This document shows, one piece after another, positions 1-6,356 of a stretch of 12,139 nucleotides of DNA (position 1 is its first letter; each line of letters starts with the position of its first letter). The stretch lies in NCBI GenBank assembly GCA_015521265.1, contig WAON01000175.1, positions 1-12,139 of the forward strand, written 5' to 3'. The stretch comes from Desulfurococcales archaeon (GTDB lineage Archaea; Thermoproteota; Thermoprotei_A; Sulfolobales; Desulfurococcaceae). The notes beneath the pieces were generated by a model. The model ran no database searches, was not told where the DNA came from, and saw only the letters and a program-made list of their open reading frames with translations. The position numbers and the translations under genes were made by a program.

Positions 1-1311
1 CTCCATAAACCTAGTCGTGTGGAGGCCTCTGCGGAAAACCGGGTTTTCAATAATTGCTTTTAGGAGGGGGATATTCGTCTGAACACCCAGTATCAAGTAC
101 TCATTTAGGGCTCTGTGTAGCCTATTAATTGCTTCAGCACGGTTAATACCCCATGCGATAAGCTTGGCTATCAACGGGTTATACTCGCCGGGCACGTCGA
201 CCCCGTAGGCAATGCCGGAGTCAACCCTAACACCCGGCCCGCTGGGCTCGAGGTACCTCGTTATCCTGCCCGGTGAGGGCATTAGGGATAGAGGGTTTTC
301 AGCGTTTATTCTTGCTTCTATTGCGTGTCCATGCATTTTGATACTTCTCTGTTTAAGCTGTAACACCCCCTCTAGGGCTATTTTGATCTGCTGTTTAACG
401 ATGTCTACACCGGTAATCATCTCTGTTACCGGGTGCTCGACTTGTAGGCGGGCATTGATCTCCATGAAGTAGTGTTTTTTACGCTTCATATCGTAGAGCA
501 TTTCAACCGTTCCAGCGTTTACGTATTTTATGTGTTTCATCAATTCAACTGCATCGCTTAGAAGAGCTTTCCTCTCCTTACTCGATAATACAACTGCGGG
601 GGCTTCCTCTATTATCTTTTGATGTCTCCTCTGAATACTGCAATCCCTCTCGTACAGGTGTATGATGTTCTCCCCATCACCGAGTATCTGCACCTCGATA
701 TGCTTAGGGTTTTCAATGTATGGTTCAACGTAGAGCCTTGGATCCTTGAAAGCGTTTTCAGCTTCTTTCCTAGCCTGCTCATACATGTCCTCGGCTTCCC
801 CGCTGCTCCTAACAATCCTCATACCCATTCCTCCACCGCCTCCAACAGCCTTAATGATTACCGGGTATCCGTGCTCCTCGGCAAACTCGATGACATCCTC
901 CGGCTCCTCGACTACCATGTATGGTAGGGTTGGTATGCCTGCTTCCTCAGCCTGTTTTTTAGCCGCTACTTTATCGCCTGCAAGCCTCATGATCTCGGGT
1001 GGTGGGCCTATGAATATTAATCCCTTATTAATGACTTTTTCAGCGAATAACGGGTTCTCACTGAGGAACCCATATCCGGGATGTATAGCGTCTGCTCCAA
1101 GCCTGATAGCGGCATCAATTATCTCATCCATATCTAGATAACTCGGGATCTCGGCGTCTTCAGCCATAAACCTCCTATGCAGAGCCTGTTTATCGACTCG
1201 GGTGTAGATTCCTAGAGGAGTGTAGCCGAGCTCTTTAACGCTGCGGGCAATCCTAACAGCTATTTCTCCGCGATTCGCTATGAGTATCCTGTAAGTCAAG
1301 GCGTTAGACAC
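1..1311 (-). CDS. accC: Biotin carboxylase subunit of an acyl-CoA or pyruvate carboxylase (3' end outside window)
   Basis: This subunit carboxylates the biotin of a carrier protein using ATP and bicarbonate; a partner carboxyltransferase then transfers the CO2 to acetyl/propionyl-CoA or pyruvate. The 437 visible residues show an N-terminal ANRGEIA fold start (about 12-18), HPGYGFLSEN (about 78-87), a glycine-rich ATP-grasp loop KAVGGGGGMGM (about 155), the catalytic block EINARLQVEHPVTEM (about 295), then GHAIEARINAENP. Family members run to roughly 490-510 residues, so about 50-70 residues lie beyond the left edge. The GTG at 1311-1309 is the chosen start because it places the conserved YRILIANRGEIA about seven residues in; a TTG at 1299 is an alternative. 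Carrier and carboxyltransferase genes are not in the window, so acetyl/propionyl-CoA carboxylase and pyruvate carboxylase subunit A (pycA) cannot be told apart. Function class is sure; the exact substrate is not. Confidence 0.93.
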   Translation of the reverse strand, partial: MSNALTYRILIANRGEIAVRIARSVKELGYTPLGIYTRVDKQALHRRFMAEDAEIPSYLDMDEIIDAAIRLGADAIHPGYGFLSENPLFAEKVINKGLIFIGPPPEIMRLAGDKVAAKKQAEEAGIPTLPYMVVEEPEDVIEFAEEHGYPVIIKAVGGGGGMGMRIVRSSGEAEDMYEQARKEAENAFKDPRLYVEPYIENPKHIEVQILGDGENIIHLYERDCSIQRRHQKIIEEAPAVVLSSKERKALLSDAVELMKHIKYVNAGTVEMLYDMKRKKHYFMEINARLQVEHPVTEMITGVDIVKQQIKIALEGVLQLKQRSIKMHGHAIEARINAENPLSLMPSPGRITRYLEPSGPGVRVDSGIAYGVDVPGEYNPLIAKLIAWGINRAEAINRLHRALNEYLILGVQTNIPLLKAIIENPVFRRGLHTTRFME

Positions 1312-1404
1312 CGCAGAGATTACTATTGATCCATCCCCGTACTGGAATCCATTTATTGATTAACTAGCATGCTTTAAAACCTTGTCTATCCCACTATTTC
1401 TATC

Positions 1405-1418
1405 GACCATGGACCATG
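1405..1418. repeat. Tandem duplication of GACCATG
   Basis: The 7-mer GACCATG occurs twice back to back, with a CCATGG palindrome at the junction region. It sits upstream of the biotin carboxylase promoter candidates. Two copies of a 7-mer may be chance; no function is claimed. Confidence 0.4.
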
Positions 1419-1441
1419 ACTCGATTCTTAACGTTGTCATC

Positions 1442-1457
1442 TTAGACAATAGTCTAA
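1442..1457. repeat. Inverted repeat TTAGAC-AATA-GTCTAA
   Basis: A perfect 6-bp inverted repeat with a 4-nt centre lies 19 nt past the stop of the JAMM-like gene, in the spacer ahead of the biotin carboxylase gene. It could be a 3' hairpin of the upstream transcript or an operator. No T-run follows it on the minus strand, so a simple terminator is not supported. Confidence 0.4.
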
Positions 1458-1475
1458 ACAAGGGACTAGATTGTA

Positions 1476-2171
1476 TTAGAGATAAGTTACAGCAATAGAT
1501 TCAAGACCACCTAGAACCCGGAATAATTCTTCAATACTGCGGTACCTATCCAGCGTTTTAAGTGCTTCCAAATCCTCAATCCTCAGCGGAGCCCTCCTAT
1601 AAATAGCAAGGCTGGGCCCAACAGTCTCAATAACGTGTCCAATTCCTCTATCAAGGAATAAGTTTGTAATACTCCTTACATCGGCACGGCTAGGTATTGG
1701 TAGGTTTGATGGATGTGTATGAGCTGCAAAACACTGATTGAGCCCGCCTGGGATAATGACTCTATCCTCCTCGCCCTCGACTAGGAATGCTTTACCACTA
1801 AATAGTATTCCTAGATAATACTCTACGTGCTGCTGTATTGAGCGGGTTGCATAGTTCTTCATAGTATAGTGTAGTGTCTCCCTATAAGTTCGGACTATTA
1901 TATCGTAGAGCTCCGTGTAGTGATCCCTACCGATCCCCTCTTCAACGTATAAGTCATACTTATCCATGAATACCTCGATACTTTCACTTAACGGGTACTT
2001 GCAATTTACTCCCTCAACTACAACGCTCTCTTCTTCCATCGAGGTAATAGTGTAGTATAGGTCGGTGCACTCAGCATCTTCATATACGTCCTCGAGAAAA
2101 TTCACTAGGCGGGATAAGAAGCCTATCCTCCTCGTCGACTCATCCTCGATAATTCTCTGATGCTTAATCAC
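1476..2171 (-). CDS. JAMM/MPN-domain metallopeptidase-like protein with an unrecognised N-terminal region
   Basis: JAMM proteins are zinc isopeptidases; in archaea known members remove ubiquitin-like modifiers. Counting from the TTG at 2174, the C-terminal half holds E118 in a context resembling ExxxGxLxxG (EYYLGILFSG), then H152-T-H154-P, S162 and D165, which is the exact HxH-x7-S-x2-D signature; E118 is 34 residues ahead, a sensible spacing for the catalytic glutamate. All metal and catalytic residues therefore appear present. Residues 1-110 are acidic, mostly helical-looking, and match nothing I know. The gene overlaps the preceding MFS gene: GTG at 2171 shares 4 nt with its TGA stop and has GGTGAG 8 nt upstream, while TTG at 2174 overlaps by 7 nt. 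I prefer the GTG, giving 231 residues. Translation is probably coupled to the transporter. The substrate is unknown; a sensor or degenerate role is possible. Confidence 0.8.
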   Translation of the reverse strand: MIKHQRIIEDESTRRIGFLSRLVNFLEDVYEDAECTDLYYTITSMEEESVVVEGVNCKYPLSESIEVFMDKYDLYVEEGIGRDHYTELYDIIVRTYRETLHYTMKNYATRSIQQHVEYYLGILFSGKAFLVEGEEDRVIIPGGLNQCFAAHTHPSNLPIPSRADVRSITNLFLDRGIGHVIETVGPSLAIYRRAPLRIEDLEALKTLDRYRSIEELFRVLGGLESIAVTYL

Positions 2172-3352
2172 CAATTGCCCTCACCCCCGATAACCGTACT
2201 GGACAATTTAGACAGCGGTGTTATTGATGCAATCATTAAAACTATGCTAAGTGTAAATGTTAATAGCGGGTTAATAGTCATTAATAAACCGCCTATATAT
2301 GGTGAAGGAATCCCGGCTAGGGAGCGGGCGCTATCGGTTAAAGCCCTCAACCTACCGACCCGGTGGGGTCCTAGTAGTATTGTAATTAACGTGTTGTATG
2401 CTGAAACCCAGAATGCTATGCTGAATCCTAGGAATATACTGGAAACCATTATCAAGGGGTAATCGAATTGTAATAGTATCAGGCCCGTAGCCCCTATAAC
2501 TTCATAGATCATTAATGCCCTTAACGGTTTTATAAGATCAGTTATATGGCCGGCACCATAAGCGGTGAACATCATTGATAAACCCATTAACGTGTTATAA
2601 TCACCGATCTCAGGATCGGTTAAACCCCTATACTCTTTAAAATAAGAATTAAGGAGAGGGAACCAGAGCCTCCACGCAAAACTATCCGTTAGAGAAAACA
2701 CTATTAGGGGTAGAAGATTCTTGGGAAAACTAATCATAGCCTTATATCCATCGAGTAAACCTGCCCAACCAGTAGTTCTAACGTTTTTCTCCCTATAACT
2801 CAGTATTAGTGCTATATATGTGATAATTGATCCTATTAGTGAGATCACCCCGATAATGATCATTAGTGTCCCATAGCCTATATAGGTTGTTCTACCTATT
2901 GTGAATGATGTAATCGATCTTGTTAGATTGAAGAGTATTATGAATAAACTATATATTCTACCCATATACTTCTCCATAACAATGTATCCGACAATCCTAT
3001 TCCTCGAGGGTGACCAAACCATTAGGCTAAGCATGGAGATCATGTATGAGACTACTAGGAGTGGATATGAATTGTTTAAGACGGGTATAATTAGTGATCC
3101 ACCCATGAACAATCCGGATATAAACATTACTTCAGCAGCATACCCGTGATCTACGAGGTATCCGAATAGTGGTAGGAGGAGGATCATTAGTCCGGATGCG
3201 ATCATAGCTATTCCTCCCAGATCGCTTGTCTTATACCCTATCGATAGTATGTATAATGGAAACAATATCATGAAGCCGGACCTACCAACTCCACGAAGCA
3301 CAGTATACCCATAAAGCGTTAGCAATGCACCACGATTAGATACGACGCTCAA
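2168..3352 (-). CDS. Major facilitator superfamily (MFS) transporter
   Basis: This is a 394-residue membrane protein with about 12 hydrophobic segments (for example about 8-33, 44-63, 72-90, 97-113, 134-153, 162-186, 211-235, 253-275, 281-297, 300-328 and two near the C-terminus). The loop after segment 2 carries GYLVDHG (64-70), a form of MFS motif A with the conserved acidic residue, and the late segment SARSLAGIPSPYIGG resembles MFS segment 11. Family membership is well supported; the cargo cannot be inferred. The TTG at 3352 is chosen because an in-frame TGA stop sits immediately before it and the next in-frame starts would cut into segment 1. It heads a two-gene unit with the JAMM-like gene, overlapping by 4 nt, and diverges from the sulfite-oxidase-like gene across 113 bp. 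No strong TATA box is visible; AAGTATTATC about 35 bp upstream is the best candidate. Confidence 0.85.
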   Translation of the reverse strand: MSVVSNRGALLTLYGYTVLRGVGRSGFMILFPLYILSIGYKTSDLGGIAMIASGLMILLLPLFGYLVDHGYAAEVMFISGLFMGGSLIIPVLNNSYPLLVVSYMISMLSLMVWSPSRNRIVGYIVMEKYMGRIYSLFIILFNLTRSITSFTIGRTTYIGYGTLMIIIGVISLIGSIITYIALILSYREKNVRTTGWAGLLDGYKAMISFPKNLLPLIVFSLTDSFAWRLWFPLLNSYFKEYRGLTDPEIGDYNTLMGLSMMFTAYGAGHITDLIKPLRALMIYEVIGATGLILLQFDYPLIMVSSIFLGFSIAFWVSAYNTLITILLGPHRVGRLRALTDSARSLAGIPSPYIGGLLMTINPLLTFTLSIVLMIASITPLSKLSSTVIGGEGNW

Positions 3353-3429
3353 TCAGCAGCACCAATAATCTCCAAACCCTGATAATACTTATCCAGCCCA
3401 TCATCCACTTTTAAGAAGCTAAAACATAG

Positions 3430-3439
3430 TTATAAATAA
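3430..3439 (+). promoter_or_regulatory. TATA box of the sulfite-oxidase-like gene
   Basis: TTATAAATAA is a near-ideal archaeal TATA box. Its centre is about 32 bp ahead of the TTG start at 3466, predicting transcription from about 3461 and a leader of only about 5 nt. This supports the TTG start and leaderless translation. The box lies in the 113-bp divergent spacer shared with the MFS gene. Confidence 0.7.
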
Positions 3440-3465
3440 TTACTAGCGGATATGGGCGCCGGATA

Positions 3466-4401
3466 TTGGAGTGTATTAAGGTTTCCAGTAAATCCCTAGG
3501 GAAGAAGGGGATTGCTGGGGTTATTGATTGTAGGGTAGATTATGGTATTACTACACCCGGAATCGATGAGATTAATAGGATTGTGAGAGAAGCCGCTAAT
3601 ATTATCGGTTTAAGGGGTAGGATAGTCTTTATGGATAATGAATCTATAGGTGGAGACTATATCATTTACCGATACCGCCTCTACCAAGATGAGGAAAACT
3701 ATGTATCAATAAGAATTGTCCGGTGGAAGGATAAAGTGTTTAGACTACTCTTCGTAGTACCGTTAAGACTTAGTAGTCTACTTAGAAAAGTAGAAGCAGA
3801 AACGAGCGATCAAAGCTTAGGTAAGATAATAGTGGATAACGAGGATAATAAGCCTCCGGGCCAGAAATACATTCCCGACTTCATTATTTACAGGATCTTG
3901 GGTCAGCCCACAGTTGATCCATTGGAGTATAGGTTAAGGATTGATGGACTCGTTGAAAAAATCCTCGAGTATAGTATCAGTGATCTCTATAGTTTACCCA
4001 TGAAGACTATCCGCAGAGACTTCCACTGTGTAACTGGTTGGAGTGTTCGCGGTGTTGAATGGAGAGGCGTCCCCCTAGAATTCTTCTATCGAGAAGCTCG
4101 TGTTAGTAGTAGGGCTAAATGGGTTTACTTCACCGGGCTGGATGGTTATACGAGTATAGTACCATTAGAAGACTACCTTGCAGAAGACGCCTTGCTCGCA
4201 TTGTACATGAATGGAGAGAAGCTTAGCCCGGAACACGGGTTTCCCGCTAGGATAGTAATCCCCCACCTCTACGGGTGGAAGGGGGTTAAATGGGTTTATA
4301 GGATCACCTTCATTGATGAATACCGGGACGGCTACTGGGAAGCCTTAGGCTATCATCCGCGCGGTAATGTCTGGTTGGAGGAGAGGTTTAAGACTGACTG
4401 A
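3466..4401 (+). CDS. Cytoplasmic sulfite-oxidase/MsrP-type molybdopterin (or tungstopterin) oxidoreductase
   Basis: Residues about 128-311 form the molybdopterin-binding fold of the sulfite oxidase/YedY (MsrP) family. PPGQ (130-133) opens it, RIDGLVEK (158-165) follows, and FHCVTGWSV (186-194) carries C188, the expected Mo/W-ligating cysteine; then come GVPL (201-204), GYTSIVPL (227-234), EHGFPARIVIPHLYGWKGVKW (256-276) and the WEALGYH end. There is no Tat or Sec signal, no haem domain and no dimerisation domain, so it should be a soluble cytoplasmic redox enzyme; substrate and electron partner are unknown. Residues 1-127 are an extra domain I do not recognise; cytoplasmic relatives usually begin close to the PPGQ motif. 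TTG at 3466 is the first start after an in-frame TAA at 3433 and matches the TATA position. A TetR-type gene follows 74 nt downstream. Confidence 0.85.
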   Translation: MECIKVSSKSLGKKGIAGVIDCRVDYGITTPGIDEINRIVREAANIIGLRGRIVFMDNESIGGDYIIYRYRLYQDEENYVSIRIVRWKDKVFRLLFVVPLRLSSLLRKVEAETSDQSLGKIIVDNEDNKPPGQKYIPDFIIYRILGQPTVDPLEYRLRIDGLVEKILEYSISDLYSLPMKTIRRDFHCVTGWSVRGVEWRGVPLEFFYREARVSSRAKWVYFTGLDGYTSIVPLEDYLAEDALLALYMNGEKLSPEHGFPARIVIPHLYGWKGVKWVYRITFIDEYRDGYWEALGYHPRGNVWLEERFKTD

Positions 4402-4475
4402 TTTTTCTACAAAAATCCTTTTGTATTGGATTGACCAAGCGGTTTATTACACCTTTACCACTATATTAGTACTTA
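4402..4475 (+). promoter_or_regulatory. Spacer with T-run and TATA-like box ahead of the TetR gene
   Basis: A T5 run at 4402-4406 directly follows the stop of the oxidoreductase gene and could assist termination. TTTATTA at 4443-4449 is centred 30 bp ahead of the GTG at 4476, which fits a leaderless start. The TetR gene may therefore have its own promoter rather than depend on read-through. Both sites are modest matches. Confidence 0.4.
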
Positions 4476-5027
4476 GTGGTCGAATTGACGAGGCGTGTAG
4501 AAGATATTAGGGAGAAGATAATAGAAGCGGCTATGAGGGTTTTCGCCCAATACGGGTATTTCAGAGCCCCAATATCCCTTGTTGCTAGAGAAGCTGGTGT
4601 TTCGAAGGGGCTGATATTCTGGTATTTTAGGAGTAAGGATGAATTGATTCTCGAGGTTGCATCTAGGAGTTTACCACTCGATGTTATCAATGACTGTTTG
4701 AAAACCGATCTTAAAGGCTTAGAACTCCTAAACTGCCTCGGCGGGAAATACCTTGATAAATACACTAATCCCATGTATAGGAATTTAATGCTCCACACTG
4801 TATCGATCGAGGAATTATATCCTACGCTTAGGGATAAGCTGAGGGAGATATGTGAAAAGCGCATGGTTAAGATCGCTGAGAGGGTTTATGGTAAAAGCGG
4901 TAAAGAGGAGATTGTTAAGATGAGGACTTTCTTCGGAAGCCTACTATGCTACACGCTTAGAGTACCTCGGAATATTTCACGAGATGAATACCTTGAAATC
5001 CTAGTTAAAACAGTTTATGGAGCCTAG
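4476..5027 (+). CDS. TetR/AcrR-type transcriptional regulator
   Basis: The N-terminus is a TetR DNA-binding domain: residues 11-30 (IREKIIEAAMRVFAQYGYFR) form helix 1, and 33-57 carry the helix-turn-helix SLVAREAGVSKGLIFWYFRSKDEL, with the family's typical Y-x-F-x-S-K-x-E/D-L ending. The remaining 125 residues are the helical ligand-binding and dimerisation part, which is variable in sequence and gives no ligand. Its length of 183 residues is normal. The GTG at 4476 fits a TATA-like box 30 bp upstream. As a likely repressor located 74 nt after the sulfite-oxidase-like gene, it may control that gene or its own; no clear palindromic operator was found to prove it. Its TAG stop overlaps the stop of the convergent M20 gene. 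Confidence 0.88.
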   Translation: MVELTRRVEDIREKIIEAAMRVFAQYGYFRAPISLVAREAGVSKGLIFWYFRSKDELILEVASRSLPLDVINDCLKTDLKGLELLNCLGGKYLDKYTNPMYRNLMLHTVSIEELYPTLRDKLREICEKRMVKIAERVYGKSGKEEIVKMRTFFGSLLCYTLRVPRNISRDEYLEILVKTVYGA

Positions 5028-6301
5028 CTTTTCCCCGTCAATGATGGAAGGGTTTTTACTAGTTCAACGTATACATCGATCGCTCTATGTAATGAGTCGA
5101 TGGTTACGTATTCATCAGTTTTATGAGCCAAGCCTGGTTCTCCGGGTCCATAGCTTGCGGCTTGTATACCCTTATAAGTATAGTATCTTAGATCCAGGCC
5201 TCCCACACAAATAGTTCTACGCGGCTTAACTCCCAGTACCCGGTTAATAGCGGTCGATAATGCTTCAACGATCTCGGAGTCTGGATCTGTGAATGCAGGT
5301 TCCATCTTCTGTAGAACCTCTAGCTCAGCATTAGCACCAGCTTCTCGAGAAGCTTTTTCAATGTATTCCTCCAGCTCCCGTATAATGGTCCCGGTATCCT
5401 CCTCGATTATTAGCCTCCTATCAATACTGAAGCCAACAATTCCAGGCACTATGTTAATACTGCCGGGGCTCCAGAGTTTTCCTCCAAGTGTTGCTGTTGG
5501 GTATTCTCCTCCAGCCTGATCATATATGTATTTGCTCCTCCGTTTCTTCAATGCTGGAAGGTATTCCTCTATTAGATGTTTGGCTACGTAAACCATCTTC
5601 TCGAAAGCGTTAATGCCCTGCCATGGTGTTGATCCGTGTGCTTGTTTACCCTTAACCTTTATCCTAGCCCATACTAGTCCTTTATGTCCGTGCCATACAT
5701 TATCCATCCCGCTCGGCTCCGCGATTACTGCCCAGTCAGGCCTCGATCCAAGCTGGTTGACTAGGTATCCGGTACCTGTTTCGCCGCCGATCTCCTCGTC
5801 CGGTACTACTGCTGCTTCAACGATTATACTCGGTTCTTCTTTTAGATTTGCTAAATATATCATTGCTGATAGGAAAGCCGCTATTCCTGCCTTCATATCG
5901 GTTGATCCCCGCCCGTATATTCTGCCGTCTTTCTTTATGGGTTTGAAGGGCTCGGTAACCTTCCATCCTTCACCTGGGAATACTACGTCGTAGTGTCCGT
6001 TGAATTGTAGGACTCTATCGCCGCTCCCTACCCTTGCTAGCAGTATGTATCTAGGCTTATCCGGATTATACTCCTCGGAGAGTTTATCCCGAACGTATTC
6101 GTCTGGTACTCTGTGAATTGTTACATGTATACCGTGATCCTTCAGTATTTCAGCATAGTACTCTACGAGTTCCCCATAACTTTCCCCTAAGACTGTGGGG
6201 TACTTAATGCTCTCTAATAGGATCTTTTCCGATAACTCGTATATCCAGCTTGGGAGGTTAGACAATAACTTATCACCCATAAATAGTATCATGTGAAGCA
6301 T
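5024..6301 (-). CDS. M20-family zinc peptidase/deacylase (ArgE/DapE/carboxypeptidase group)
   Basis: M20 enzymes hydrolyse peptide or N-acyl bonds with two zinc ions. The metal ligands and catalytic residues are all visible: H103 and D105 (GHYDVV), D135 (GRGSTDMKAG), E169-E170 (PDEEIGGETG), E195 (AEPSG) and H393 (AHKTDE). H222 (AHGSTP) lies in the lid/dimerisation domain. The 425 residues suit the ArgE/DapE branch; LysK-type enzymes of archaeal lysine/arginine synthesis are usually shorter, near 350. The exact substrate is open. ATG at 6301 is chosen since TATATTAA (6334-6327) is centred about 30 bp upstream; internal ATGs at residues 4 and 8 are alternatives. It has its own promoter 55 bp after the radical SAM operon and converges with the TetR gene, sharing a CTAG as stop codons. 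Confidence 0.9.
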   Translation of the reverse strand: MLHMILFMGDKLLSNLPSWIYELSEKILLESIKYPTVLGESYGELVEYYAEILKDHGIHVTIHRVPDEYVRDKLSEEYNPDKPRYILLARVGSGDRVLQFNGHYDVVFPGEGWKVTEPFKPIKKDGRIYGRGSTDMKAGIAAFLSAMIYLANLKEEPSIIVEAAVVPDEEIGGETGTGYLVNQLGSRPDWAVIAEPSGMDNVWHGHKGLVWARIKVKGKQAHGSTPWQGINAFEKMVYVAKHLIEEYLPALKKRRSKYIYDQAGGEYPTATLGGKLWSPGSINIVPGIVGFSIDRRLIIEEDTGTIIRELEEYIEKASREAGANAELEVLQKMEPAFTDPDSEIVEALSTAINRVLGVKPRRTICVGGLDLRYYTYKGIQAASYGPGEPGLAHKTDEYVTIDSLHRAIDVYVELVKTLPSLTGKS

Positions 6302-6317
6302 GTAATTTAAGCCTTGG

Positions 6318-6347
6318 AAAAAAGAGTTAATATAGGGTTTGAAAAAA
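6318..6347 (-). promoter_or_regulatory. M20 gene promoter lying between two oligo-T tracts
   Basis: On the minus strand the order is T6 (6347-6342), then CCCTATATTAAC (6337-6326) containing the TATA box, then T6 (6323-6318). The first T6 lies 10 nt after the TAA stop of the upstream radical SAM gene and is a good crenarchaeal oligo-T terminator. The TATA box then sets transcription at about 6304, giving a near leaderless M20 mRNA starting at ATG 6301. Confidence 0.6.
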
Positions 6348-6356
6348 GAACTAGAT

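Larger units (their letters stand above)
1312..1475 (-). promoter_or_regulatory. Spacer with candidate promoter for the biotin carboxylase gene
   Basis: These 164 bp separate the JAMM-like gene from the biotin carboxylase gene, both on the minus strand. On the minus strand, AATAAATGG (about 1357-1349) lies about 40 bp ahead of the GTG start and TTTTAAAG (about 1380-1373) about 65 bp ahead; either could serve as a TATA box. Neither is a strong match and no clear Shine-Dalgarno precedes the start, so the promoter call is tentative. The spacer also holds an inverted repeat and a short tandem repeat, listed separately. Confidence 0.35.

Noticed and set aside
746..1141. Long open frame on the plus strand opposite the biotin carboxylase gene
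   Set aside because: Its translation is proline/serine-rich low-complexity text of the kind produced antisense to a conserved gene, and the minus strand encodes an unmistakable biotin carboxylase.
1409..1498. 29-residue plus-strand small protein starting in the GACCATG repeat
   Set aside because: It runs into the antisense of the JAMM-like gene, has no ribosome site or TATA box, and such short frames are expected by chance.
2160..2462. 100-codon open frame on the plus strand over the end of the MFS gene
   Set aside because: It is antisense to the membrane protein's C-terminal region, has no recognisable domain and no promoter, and overlaps the MFS/JAMM junction.
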